Positions 1 through 6,768 of a stretch of 64,000 bases of DNA are shown here, piece after piece; within the stretch, counting starts at the first letter, position 1, and each line of letters opens with the position of its first letter. Source of the DNA: a virus; the IMG/VR virus record IMGVR_UViG_3300047560_000604, positions 1-64,000 of that record. One strand, written 5' to 3'. The notes under the pieces were generated by a model. It was not told the DNA's origin, did not search any database, and was given only the letters and a program-made list of their open reading frames with translations. A program made the translations under genes and the position numbers.

Positions 1-470
1 CTCGGAAAATTGTGGGAGTGGCTTCCGGACGAGCCGAGTTCGGCCCCCGTGCACTCGGAAACCGTAGCCTCTTGGCGGACCCTCGCGGAAGCAAGATTAA
101 GGAGACTGTAAATGAAATTAAACGAAGACAACAATTTAGACCCTTTGCGCCAGTTATTCTGGAAGAGTATGTTCACGAGTATTTTACTATGCCTCGTAAT
201 TGGGATAACAGTAGGTATATGCAAGTCGTCGGTACTTGTAGGTTTCCTGACTTATTTCCTGCTATCGTTCATCACGACAATACTAGTCGTATCCAGACTG
301 TGCCGAAAGATGGATCAGGAATCAGAGAACTACTTGAAAAGTGGTTTGTCTTAACAGGATGCCCTATGCTTCTTAATACATCATTGAATATCAGAGGCGA
401 GCCTATGGTCAATGATAGAACAGATGCAGATAGATTTGAAAATATGTATGGGATTAAAGTAATATCGTGA
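1..470 (+). CDS. Carbamoyltransferase, C-terminal part (cut by window edge)
   Basis: The reading frame (codons from base 3) is open to the left edge, so the gene starts outside the window. The visible ~156 residues hold the carbamoyltransferase C-terminal signature GRAEFGPRALGNRS, followed by LLADPR, RPFAPVI and LLNTSLNIRGEP, all typical of the NodU/CmcH/TobZ family. These enzymes transfer a carbamoyl group from carbamoyl phosphate, through a carbamoyl-adenylate, to a sugar or other hydroxyl. In phages they usually sit with glycan- or DNA-modification genes, which fits the glycosyltransferase-like neighbour downstream. The TGA stop overlaps the GTG of the next gene, so the two are probably translationally coupled. 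The substrate cannot be inferred. Confidence 0.9.
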   Translation, partial: RKIVGVASGRAEFGPRALGNRSLLADPRGSKIKETVNEIKRRQQFRPFAPVILEEYVHEYFTMPRNWDNSRYMQVVGTCRFPDLFPAIVHHDNTSRIQTVPKDGSGIRELLEKWFVLTGCPMLLNTSLNIRGEPMVNDRTDADRFENMYGIKVIS

Positions 471-2761
471 TTTCTAGTGAAGAAGTAAATCGTAGACAAG
501 AGTTGTTTAATCAGGGTTATTGGGAGATACCTGATAACTTAGATACAACTAACTTTGACTTTGAATGGAGACCGGACCCTTATGATAGACCCTATATTCA
601 TCAATTCGGGACACAACATCAGAAAACAGGAGGCCCACGTTTTGTTATTCCAGAGAATGAAGGAATCAAGTATCAATCACATCAGCAAGCTATTAGACTA
701 CGGGACGAATCTAGTAGAGCGTGGCGGCACCTTAAACCAAATGTTAGCTTTGATTATTCTTGGCACCCTGATGATTGTGATCCTCCCTATATCTATGTGT
801 TCGGCAATCAGTGGTATGATGTTCACACCATGCCGACAATTCAGTACAGGGTTAAAGGTGCTACTGAGAAAAAGTACGTGGAAGATGTCCATGCAAGACT
901 TTTACCCACCACAGACAGATGGGAGATCCCGGACGACATTACAGACTTTGACTACAGTTGGGAGCCGCATCCTGATGAACCCCCATTCATCTGGCAGTTT
1001 GGTACCCAATGGCAAAAGAACGGTGGTCCCAAGTATAAGGCTGACTATGCGACCGTAGTCAAGTATACAGATATTCAGAAAGCAACTAAGAAACAGAATA
1101 TAGATAATCGTGCATGGCGCCCATTGGTATCTAATGCAACTATAGATTATTCATGGCATCCTGACGAATCTGAGCCACCTTATATCTATGTGTTCGGTAA
1201 TCAGTGGTATGACTCTATTACTATGCCAACGTTTCAATATAGGGTTCAAGGTGCAACAGAAAAGAAATACTTAGACATAAACGCAACACTGTTACCTGAC
1301 ACAACTGGATGGGACATACCTACAGACATAGAAGATAATTTTGACTACAGCTGGAGACCTAATCCAAATGATCCGCCAATGACATACCAGTTTGGTACTC
1401 AATGGCAAAAGACAGGTGGCCCTCGACTAGCAACGACTGGTTCAAGTGTTGTTAAGTATGTGGATATGCCCCGTGCCGTTAAGAAAGTTAACATGCGTAA
1501 CTGGAGAATACCCGAAGAAATCGAAGAAGGGTTTGACTTTAGTTGGCATCCAGATGATACTGAACCTAGTATGATGTATCAGTTTGGGACACAGCATCAA
1601 AAGACCGGCGGCCCTATATACGTAGCTAGGGGTGCAACAGATACAAAATACTGTGACGCACAAATTGCTAAACGCAAAGTTAATATGCGTAACTGGAGAA
1701 TCATTGAACCTATCAACAATGAAACGTTTGACTTTAGCTGGCACCCTGACGAAACAGAAGACGACTATACACATATCTTTGGCAATCAGTTTCATTTACC
1801 TGAAACCATGCCCACTGTTATGTATAAGAGTAAAACCTCTATTGGTAACAAATACAATCAAACAATTGAAGCTGAATTGACTGTAGACAAGTTCACATAC
1901 ACTGACAGTATCTTTGATAGTTTGATGGAACATAAGTTTCAATCAGCATACGCACACTTTGTAAAGGGTGATAGCAAAGTAAATTATTCGCATCTTAGAA
2001 CTAACAAAATCAGTGTACACTTATTGGGTAATGAAGCTATTGTACCTAGAAGTGCAAAGATTCACATGTACGACAAGTTAACAGATAGTGACAACGTGGT
2101 ACTTCATTCTGTACCCGATGTTAAACTATTAGACATTGTTTTCTTTAGTAACGGGGAAAGTTGTGCGGAAGAGAACTATCAACACTTATTAAGTTTAAAC
2201 TTACCTAATCGTATCGTAAGAGTAGACGGAGTAAATGGTAGAGTAGCAAGTCAACATGCCGCAGCGAATAGTAGCAATACTGAGTGGTACTTCTTAATCA
2301 ATGCTAAGTTGAAAGTTAATAAAGACTTTGATTTTAACTGGCAACCTGACATATACAAATCTAGTAGACATTATATCTTTAGAGCAAAGAATCCATTGAA
2401 TGGGTTAGAGTATGGACATATGGCTATGGTAGCAAACAATAAGAAACTTACACTACAGACAGTGGGTAAGGGCTTAGACTTTACTATGGAAAGTAACCAT
2501 GAAGTTGTTGACTTGTTATCTGGAACAGCAGTGTTCAATAGTGACTGGGATATATGGCGTACTGCGTTCAGAGAATGTATTAAGTTATGTCATGCGGGCG
2601 ATAGTGAGTCCATGCAAAGACTAGAAGTATGGACAACTGTAGGAGAAGGCACTAAAGGAGCATTAGACGCAGTTAGTTATTATAATGAAGTAGACGGAGA
2701 CTTTGATAAGTTAAAACTAAGTTATGACTGGACTTGGTTGTACAACAGATACGCTAAATAA
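467..2761 (+). CDS. Large repeat protein with glycosyltransferase-like C-terminal region
   Basis: Protein of 764 residues starting at a GTG that overlaps the upstream stop (GTGA). Residues ~30-450 are seven repeats of about 65 residues, beginning near 30, 95, 161, 226, 292, 356 and 421. Each has a core F-D-[FY]-[ES]-W-x-P and ends in either FGTQxQKTGGP or FGNQWYDxxTMP, the two endings mostly alternating. A degenerate eighth core (FDFNWQPD) lies near 621. The C-terminal ~250 residues include LDIVFFSNGE, RIVRVDGVNGR and NTEWYFLINAKLKV, which resembles a GT-A glycosyltransferase core, though no classical DxD is obvious. It is probably linked to glycan modification with the carbamoyltransferase. 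Function is not established. Confidence 0.85.
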   Translation: MISSEEVNRRQELFNQGYWEIPDNLDTTNFDFEWRPDPYDRPYIHQFGTQHQKTGGPRFVIPENEGIKYQSHQQAIRLRDESSRAWRHLKPNVSFDYSWHPDDCDPPYIYVFGNQWYDVHTMPTIQYRVKGATEKKYVEDVHARLLPTTDRWEIPDDITDFDYSWEPHPDEPPFIWQFGTQWQKNGGPKYKADYATVVKYTDIQKATKKQNIDNRAWRPLVSNATIDYSWHPDESEPPYIYVFGNQWYDSITMPTFQYRVQGATEKKYLDINATLLPDTTGWDIPTDIEDNFDYSWRPNPNDPPMTYQFGTQWQKTGGPRLATTGSSVVKYVDMPRAVKKVNMRNWRIPEEIEEGFDFSWHPDDTEPSMMYQFGTQHQKTGGPIYVARGATDTKYCDAQIAKRKVNMRNWRIIEPINNETFDFSWHPDETEDDYTHIFGNQFHLPETMPTVMYKSKTSIGNKYNQTIEAELTVDKFTYTDSIFDSLMEHKFQSAYAHFVKGDSKVNYSHLRTNKISVHLLGNEAIVPRSAKIHMYDKLTDSDNVVLHSVPDVKLLDIVFFSNGESCAEENYQHLLSLNLPNRIVRVDGVNGRVASQHAAANSSNTEWYFLINAKLKVNKDFDFNWQPDIYKSSRHYIFRAKNPLNGLEYGHMAMVANNKKLTLQTVGKGLDFTMESNHEVVDLLSGTAVFNSDWDIWRTAFRECIKLCHAGDSESMQRLEVWTTVGEGTKGALDAVSYYNEVDGDFDKLKLSYDWTWLYNRYAK

Positions 2762-2765
2762 GTCT

Positions 2766-2861
2766 ATGAGTTACTTATTTTGGATTGTAATCTGTGCTAC
2801 CTTCAGCGGTGCTATCTACTGGATTATGGACTGGCATGACAAACACGAAGACGGTGAATGA
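2766..2861 (+). CDS. Small single-span membrane protein
   Basis: A 31-residue ORF, MSYLFWIVICATFSGAIYW..., with one hydrophobic segment (residues ~3-20) and a charged, acidic C-terminus. It starts 4 nt after the upstream stop and has no clear Shine-Dalgarno. Its end overlaps the degraded tail of the homing endonuclease on the other strand. Function unknown. Confidence 0.55.
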   Translation: MSYLFWIVICATFSGAIYWIMDWHDKHEDGE

Positions 2862-3462
2862 TTTAATTTCCATCCCGCGCTAGTTTTTAGTTTTCCGTTC
2901 ACTAATTTACTAGCACTCCTGCTACCTGTAATTGTACTAAATTCAAATTTAGTCGTATACAATATTTCTCCGGAATTAATATTTATAAATGAGTAGATAT
3001 TTTTATCTGATTTAGCATGTCCTAACCCAACTCTCCCCATTTTCTTTCTTGTACTATCGCTATGTGTTTTTCCATAATGGGATTGTTGGCACCACTTACA
3101 TCATTTTCTTGATGCCATTCGATTTTGCGTTGACGCATTGATTCCAATTTTATTGGATCCCATACTTTACCAATAGTCCCTTCACCACCGTCTGTTTTGT
3201 TATATAAGATACCAGTGTTAGTATTCTTGCGACCGTACCATTTAATCATTCTACGCTCAATGGCCAACGCACCCAATTCAGATAAATTGTGTTCAAGAAT
3301 TACAATCTTGGACATGTCGCTCGGAACTGAAATCGAATGATCCTTGTTCCAGGCACGGTTACCTGAACCTTTTCCGATGTAATACAGTGAGTTGTTTGAT
3401 TTGCGAATGTATGCGTAAACATAAAACCCTTTAGGTAGATGTTTAGGTGAATAAATAGTCAT
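2816..3462 (-). pseudogene. GIY-YIG homing endonuclease, frameshifted
   Basis: The minus-strand frame from ATG 3462 encodes a GIY-YIG nuclease domain: YVYAYIRK, YYIGKGSGNRAW, the conserved Glu in [17 protein letters not shown], and NKTDGGEG. The frame closes at a TAG (3022-3024). The next frame, from about 3040 down to 2816, continues with a DNA-binding tail (NIYSFINI, GEILYTT, SKLVNGKLKTSAGWKL) like those in phage HEGs. One missing A in an A-run near 3039-3045 explains the shift. A full-length paralogue with a near-identical leader lies at 9010-9576. It could be a real disruption or a sequencing error. Confidence 0.8.
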
Positions 3463-3467
3463 GCTGA

Positions 3468-3522
3468 TTGCTCCTCTAAGCGTTAGAGTAGTTGGGAATT
3501 CCACTTCCGCGAACTACACTAT
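3468..3522 (-). promoter_or_regulatory. Structured 5' leader of homing endonuclease 1
   Basis: Between the late promoter and the GAGGAG ribosome-binding site lies a sequence almost identical to the leader of the second GIY-YIG gene. It can fold into a long hairpin: TAGTGTAGTT pairs with AACTACTCTA with one mismatch, and an inner GGAA/TTCC stem replaces GGC/GCC in the paralogue. The loop sequence differs while pairing is kept. Confidence 0.6.
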
Positions 3523-3530
3523 TATTTATC
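3523..3530 (-). promoter_or_regulatory. Late promoter (GATAAATA) for homing endonuclease 1
   Basis: GATAAATA on the minus strand, matching the T4-type late promoter box seen before many virion genes here. It is followed by the structured leader and the GIY-YIG gene. Confidence 0.6.
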
Positions 3531-3539
3531 CCAAAACAT

Positions 3540-3572
3540 TTGATTTTTATCTAATTGTGTATATAATAAATA
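3540..3572 (+). promoter_or_regulatory. tmRNA promoter: sigma70 type overlapping a late box
   Basis: TTGATT (3540-3545), a 16-nt spacer and TATAAT (3562-3567). The -10 merges into AATAAATA (3565-3572), a late-promoter box. The combined TATAATAAATAC also occurs upstream of the gene at 8192. This suggests transcription in both early and late infection. Confidence 0.6.
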
Positions 3573-3574
3573 CT

Positions 3575-3960
3575 TGATTGCTGTAAACCCCGAAAGGGAA
3601 GAGGCGAAGAGAAAAGTGTTCTGGACGCGGGTTCGACTCCCGCCAGGTCCACCAGTAAGAATATTGTTCGCACCAAATAATAGCGCAAAAAATAGTGGCG
3701 TGGTACTAGTCCGTGGATCACTAGCAATATTCTTACTAATGGGCCTGTCATGGTTTCGACAGGGCAAAGAGTAACAGAGTGGACAGCAGGGCAATGTGAA
3801 AGCCCTTAGGATTGGGGGTAACAATACAGTAATGTCATGTCAATATGATATCAGTATTTCCCGGTCGTAGAAGCAAAAAACGTAAATGCAAACGACAGCG
3901 CATATTCTCTAGCCGCTTGAGGCAGAGGTGCAGTAGGACTTACTGTATAAAATAAAAAAC
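3575..3960 (+). ncRNA. ssrA: Circularly permuted, two-piece tmRNA
   Basis: The 3' tRNA-like half comes first: T-arm GCGGG-TTCGACT-CCCGC, then CAGGTCC-A-CCA ending at 3654. About 86 nt later the 5' half begins at 3741 with GGGCCTG and the D-loop-like TGGTTTCGACAGGG. GGGCCTG and CAGGTCC form a perfect 7-bp acceptor stem with G-U at the third pair, the alanyl-tRNA synthetase identity element. The spacer ends are a perfect 12-bp inverted repeat that extends this stem. Downstream, GCA AAC GAC at 3888 resembles the bacterial resume site and encodes ANDSAYSLAA followed by TGA (3918-3920). The product would rescue stalled ribosomes and tag proteins for host proteases. Exact outer ends are uncertain; processing into two pieces is inferred. 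Confidence 0.93.
3655..3736 (+). repeat. Intervening segment of permuted tmRNA with 12-bp inverted repeat
   Basis: GTAAGAATATTG (3655-3666) and CAATATTCTTAC (3725-3736) are perfect complements flanking the removed spacer. They sit directly on the acceptor stem, separated only by CCA on one side and TAAT on the other. They should hold the precursor together for 5' and 3' end processing. Confidence 0.85.
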
Positions 3961-3963
3961 CAC

Positions 3964-3990
3964 AATAGGGACTTCGGTCCCTATTTGTTT
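3964..3990 (+). terminator. Rho-independent terminator after tmRNA
   Basis: AATAGGGAC-TTCG-GTCCCTATT forms a 9-bp stem with a UUCG tetraloop and is followed by TGTTT. It ends the tmRNA transcription unit. Confidence 0.85.
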
Positions 3991-4043
3991 GGGTATTGTC
4001 AACGTAATTGTCACGTAAGGCGTTGTATATATGAGGAGCTTAT

Positions 4044-4178
4044 ATGCAACTAACTAAACCCAAAGAGTATTCTGACGATAAACCAGCTAAGTACGAAGTC
4101 ATTCATTTCTTAAAGACCTGTTCACGAGGTTGCCCTAATTGTGACAAGAAACGCATAGGAACATGCGGTTGTAAGTAA
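4044..4178 (+). CDS. Small Cys-rich protein
   Basis: A 44-residue ORF with a strong ribosome-binding site (GAGGAGC at 4033-4039). The C-terminal half has five cysteines in C-x5-C-x2-C and CGC arrangements (FLKTCSRGCPNCDKK, GTCGCK), suggesting a small metal-binding knuckle. I recognise no family. Confidence 0.6.
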   Translation: MQLTKPKEYSDDKPAKYEVIHFLKTCSRGCPNCDKKRIGTCGCK

Positions 4179-4187
4179 CCTTTTTTC

Positions 4188-4216
4188 TTGCATCTCAACT
4201 TTCAGTCATATATACT
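4188..4216 (+). promoter_or_regulatory. Sigma70-type promoter, leaderless class
   Basis: TTGCAT (4188-4193), 17-nt spacer, TATACT (4211-4216), then 6 nt to ATG 4223. The A of the ATG should be +1. There is no Shine-Dalgarno. Confidence 0.7.
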
Positions 4217-4222
4217 TTGACT

Positions 4223-4537
4223 ATGAGTAACGAAACAGCTAAATTTATCAACTCTCGTCGCCGTCATAAGACCGACGTTCACATCGCAAGACAGATAAAG
4301 ATTGCGAAGCAGTCTCACACAATGGGAACATCACGTTCTATCATTGAACGAGAGCCACATAGAATGGCAAAACGACATGCAATGGATTGTGGAAATCCAA
4401 AATGCTTTCTCTGCGGAAATCCCCGCAAGACCCACAAAGACAAACTAACAGCGCAAGAAAAGCGTTTGTTTCAAGATTTGGATAGAACATCAGATAAACA
4501 TTCTAATGGTCTACCATCACCGGATAATGACGAGTAA
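4223..4537 (+). CDS. Conserved phage protein with Cys knuckle (CGNPKCFLCGNPRK)
   Basis: Basic 104-residue protein. The C-terminal half holds HAMDCGNPKCFLCGNPRKTH, a short double-cysteine motif seen in many small phage proteins of unknown role; it may bind zinc. A TTG six bases upstream is in frame, but the ATG at 4223 fits the predicted transcription start of the adjacent promoter, so a leaderless mRNA is likely. Confidence 0.7.
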   Translation: MSNETAKFINSRRRHKTDVHIARQIKIAKQSHTMGTSRSIIEREPHRMAKRHAMDCGNPKCFLCGNPRKTHKDKLTAQEKRLFQDLDRTSDKHSNGLPSPDNDE

Positions 4538-4573
4538 TCGTTATTATATTTCATAAACGTTAAAGGAAATTAA

Positions 4574-5131
4574 ATGAAAAAAATCGCATTAGCCCTAATG
4601 GCAACTCTATCTTTCGCAGCATCCGCAGCAGACTTTGTTTCTGTCGCAGTTGAGCATGTTACTGACCGTGTTGACTCAGCAAAGTCAACAGTACAATATG
4701 TTCGTGCTGGTAAAGAAATCAATGGCTTGCAATATGGCTTGCAATCACGCACTAGCCGTCGTGATGATGGCACCGGCTTGTTCAACAGCTTAGAAGGTAC
4801 TGTTGGTAAGAACTATTCAGTTTCTCAATTCACTGTTACTCCATTCGTTGGTCTAGCACGTGACAACACTAAGAACGGTGCAAGTGAGCCATACACATAT
4901 GGTTTGATCGGTGCTAACATTGGTACACCAGTATTAGGTGGCTACGCAATGGCAGGTGTTAAGACACGAGCAGGTTCTACACAGTCAGGCGACCGTACAA
5001 AGCAAACTGTTACCTTCGCATCTTATGCTTACCCAGTAGCTAAGAACGTTGCGTTGACCGCAGGCGTTTCTCGTTCAGCACAGGACATCAAGGAACGTGC
5101 AGTTTCAGTAGGTGTTTCAGTAGGTTTCTAA
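4574..5131 (+). CDS. Predicted phage-encoded outer-membrane beta-barrel protein
   Basis: 185 residues with a classic Sec signal peptide: MKK, a hydrophobic core, and a likely cleavage after AASA (about residue 18). The mature part alternates polar and hydrophobic residues with Gly and aromatics in short beta hairpins. It ends in SVGVSVGF with a C-terminal Phe, the usual outer-membrane insertion signal. The likely role is modifying the host surface, for example to block superinfection, but this is inference. AAGGAA lies upstream and a strong terminator follows, so it is its own transcription unit. Confidence 0.75.
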   Translation: MKKIALALMATLSFAASAADFVSVAVEHVTDRVDSAKSTVQYVRAGKEINGLQYGLQSRTSRRDDGTGLFNSLEGTVGKNYSVSQFTVTPFVGLARDNTKNGASEPYTYGLIGANIGTPVLGGYAMAGVKTRAGSTQSGDRTKQTVTFASYAYPVAKNVALTAGVSRSAQDIKERAVSVGVSVGF

Positions 5132-5157
5132 TCTCTGATTAGATTCTTTTAAAAGCG

Positions 5158-5184
5158 AAAAGGGCATTAAGTTGCCCTTTTTTA
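5158..5184 (+). terminator. Rho-independent terminator after the outer-membrane gene
   Basis: AAAAGGGCA-TTAAGT-TGCCCTTTT forms a 9-bp stem with a U-rich tail. Confidence 0.85.
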
Positions 5185-5213
5185 TTGTCTAGAACAAACC
5201 TATCATATATAAT
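5185..5213 (+). promoter_or_regulatory. Sigma70-type promoter for the rubrerythrin operon
   Basis: TTGTCT (5185-5190), 17-nt spacer, TATAAT (5208-5213), then a short leader with AAAGGAGA before ATG 5231. Confidence 0.65.
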
Positions 5214-5230
5214 AACACAAAGGAGAAACT

Positions 5231-5701
5231 ATGTCAGTTACAATTAAGAACTTAGAAGCAGCTTTCGCCGGTGAGAGCCAAGCGTTCACAAAGTATATGT
5301 ACTTTGCTAAAATGGCTCGTCAGCAAGGCTTTGAAGACGTTGCTAAACACTTTGAACATACTGCAAGCCAAGAACTTCTTCATGCTCATGGGCATTTAGA
5401 GTTGTTAGTAGGTAAGCCAGATGTTAAGCATTGTTTAGAAATGGCTATTGAAGGTGAAACATACGAGTTCACTACAATGTACCCGGAGTTTGAAACAGTC
5501 GCTATCGCTGAAGGCAATCTAGAGGCTGCGATAGAAGCACGCTATCAGATTGAAGAATCAAAAGAACACGCAGACGAATTCAAACAAGTTTTGAAGAAAG
5601 CAGAAAAGCGTTTCGCCGCTCTTGCTAAAGTTGAGAAGCGTCACGCCGAGGCATACCAAGAAGTTTGGGAAGCTGTTAACACAAGTCAAGGAGCAAAATA
5701 A
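5231..5701 (+). CDS. Rubrerythrin-type ferritin-like diiron protein
   Basis: 156 residues forming a four-helix ferritin-like domain. Ligand-type motifs are visible: E14 in FAGESQAFTKY, E47/H50 in SQELLHAHGH, E77 in GETYEF, and E108/H112 in IEESKEHADEF. Rubrerythrins reduce peroxide with electrons from rubredoxin. The usual C-terminal rubredoxin domain is missing here and is encoded by the next gene, which overlaps this stop (TAATG). It may protect the infected cell or supply redox capacity. Confidence 0.9.
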   Translation: MSVTIKNLEAAFAGESQAFTKYMYFAKMARQQGFEDVAKHFEHTASQELLHAHGHLELLVGKPDVKHCLEMAIEGETYEFTTMYPEFETVAIAEGNLEAAIEARYQIEESKEHADEFKQVLKKAEKRFAALAKVEKRHAEAYQEVWEAVNTSQGAK

Positions 5702-5829
5702 TGGAACACGTATGCGTAGTATGCGGTCATGTACATGACGAAGCCACTGAAGGTAAATGGGAAGATTTGCCAGATACATTCACTTGCCCTGAGTGTGGTG
5801 TCGGTAAAGAAGATTACGAGACAATCTAA
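5701..5829 (+). CDS. Rubredoxin-like small iron protein
   Basis: 42 residues with CVVCGHVH near the start and CPECGVGKEDYE near the end, the two C-x2-C knuckles of a rubredoxin, with WEDLPDTFTCP between them. It should carry one Fe(SCys)4 centre and serve as electron donor to the adjacent rubrerythrin. It overlaps both neighbours by one base (TAATG on each side). Confidence 0.9.
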   Translation: MEHVCVVCGHVHDEATEGKWEDLPDTFTCPECGVGKEDYETI

Positions 5830-6221
5830 TGGCAAACGTAGCAGAGTATTTTGAAAAGAATCGTTATCACGGCTCCTATGATTTGGGAGAACGTGTGTTC
5901 GGTTATTACGACAAGATTCCCTTCATCGGCTCTGTTGGTAACGACCGTGTTGTCAGTGAACTAATTGGTCCTGAAATCACGGTCTTACTTGACTTGCCCA
6001 TTATGATTGATGGACAAGTAAAAAATGTTATAATTGTAAAACACAAAGACATTAAATCTTTGTTGAGAGATTATGATGCGTCGGAGGCTCGGATGGTCAG
6101 AGCAACCGATTCTAAACCGGTAGGAAGTGGGTTCGATTCCCATCCGACGCACCAAGAACAACCAAAGTCTAATAGTAAAACACTATTAGAGAATTTGAAG
6201 AAACTAAAAGGTAAAAAATAA
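5829..6221 (+). CDS. Small conserved phage protein with a tRNA gene nested in its 3' half
   Basis: Residues 1-83 form a compact domain (RVFGYYDKIPFIGSVGND, VTVLLDLPI-type strands, VIIVKHKDIK) that I recognise as a common T4-like phage family of unknown function. From codon 84 the frame runs straight through a complete tRNA (6078-6154) without a stop, then encodes a Lys-rich tail ending at TAA 6219-6221, which overlaps the next ATG. So 26 residues would be translated tRNA. Processing of the tRNA would cut this mRNA. The core domain is solid; whether the extension is expressed is unclear. Confidence 0.75.
   Translation: MANVAEYFEKNRYHGSYDLGERVFGYYDKIPFIGSVGNDRVVSELIGPEITVLLDLPIMIDGQVKNVIIVKHKDIKSLLRDYDASEARMVRATDSKPVGSGFDSHPTHQEQPKSNSKTLLENLKKLKGKK
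6078..6154 (+). tRNA. Amber suppressor tRNA (anticodon CTA)
   Basis: A full cloverleaf with encoded CCA. The acceptor GCGTCGG/CCGACGC has 7 perfect pairs with A73, the D-stem is GCTC/GAGC, and the T-arm is GTGGG-TTCGATT-CCCAT with a 5-nt variable loop. The anticodon arm is ACCGA-TTCTAAA-CCGGT. By position, bases 34-36 (6112-6114) are C-T-A, with T33 and A37, reading UAG. The 31-39 pair is an A-C mismatch and base 8 is A rather than T. An Arg-TCT reading would need the arm shifted by one, which destroys pairing. The charged amino acid is unknown. Confidence 0.85.
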
Positions 6222-6463
6222 TGGACATGGATAACGCAGCAGTGTTCTTAGCTGGTACAATCTTGTACGCATTGGGTATTCTAATCATCCTATCAGCTAC
6301 GATTATTGCGAATAACATCATTCATAAATTTTGGAAAAGTTTCGGTTGGACATTCATGTCTTGGGTGCATCAAGAACCCGCGAGATTTATGACTCCAGAA
6401 GAAGAAGCTAAAGTTGCACCCACACTTGATCCAGTTAGTGGCGCCACACATAAAACAAAATGA
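6221..6463 (+). CDS. Single-span membrane protein
   Basis: 80 residues with a long hydrophobic segment (~8-32, VFLAGTILYALGILIILSA...) and a soluble Pro/Glu-rich C-terminal tail. Starts in the TAATG overlap with the upstream frame; its TGA overlaps the next ATG (ATGA). Function unknown. Confidence 0.75.
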   Translation: MDMDNAAVFLAGTILYALGILIILSATIIANNIIHKFWKSFGWTFMSWVHQEPARFMTPEEEAKVAPTLDPVSGATHKTK

Positions 6464-6768
6464 TTGAAAAGATTTGGTATCTCCCGGCACCGTATTCAGA
6501 AGATGACTGTGTATGGATCAACAGTTCAGGATTATTGTACGAAGTATTAAGTCCTGATAAGTGGGGTGACACTGACAGTGGATGGTGTGACTATGCTACT
6601 GGTCAAGAGGTACTAACAAATCTACACGAAGTTTATTTAAGAACCACAGATGAAAAAGGTGAGATGTGGTTGAAACTTAAATATATAGATAGAGTGAAAT
6701 TACAAAGGGTAATGAATCACAATATGTCAGAAGTATTAAGGAGAAAACAAAATGACACAATAGATTGA
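6460..6768 (+). CDS. LRW-family small protein (diverged member)
   Basis: 102 residues. The stretch VYLRTTDEKGEMWLKLKY matches the C-terminal signature of the family amplified at 45-52 kb (strand, D-E-K, aromatic, L-[RK]-[WFY]), here followed by a 21-residue basic extension. It starts at an ATGA overlap. Its last 17 nt overlap the ATG-initiated, amber-interrupted gene downstream and contain that gene's AAGGAG. Confidence 0.65.
   Translation: MIEKIWYLPAPYSEDDCVWINSSGLLYEVLSPDKWGDTDSGWCDYATGQEVLTNLHEVYLRTTDEKGEMWLKLKYIDRVKLQRVMNHNMSEVLRRKQNDTID

Noticed and set aside
3022-3024. UAG read-through instead of a frameshift in homing endonuclease 1
   Set aside because: The residues after the TAG in the same frame do not resemble the family; those in the other frame do.
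3876-3920. Longer tmRNA tag starting at GCA 3873 (15 residues)
   Set aside because: Alignment with bacterial tmRNA places the A-rich stretch before the resume codon, and the 10-residue tag from 3888 matches the usual A-N-D start.
6104-6121. Reading the tRNA anticodon as TCT (Arg)
   Set aside because: It requires shifting the anticodon arm by one base, which leaves the stem without pairs; standard numbering from the D-stem gives CTA with only one A-C mismatch.
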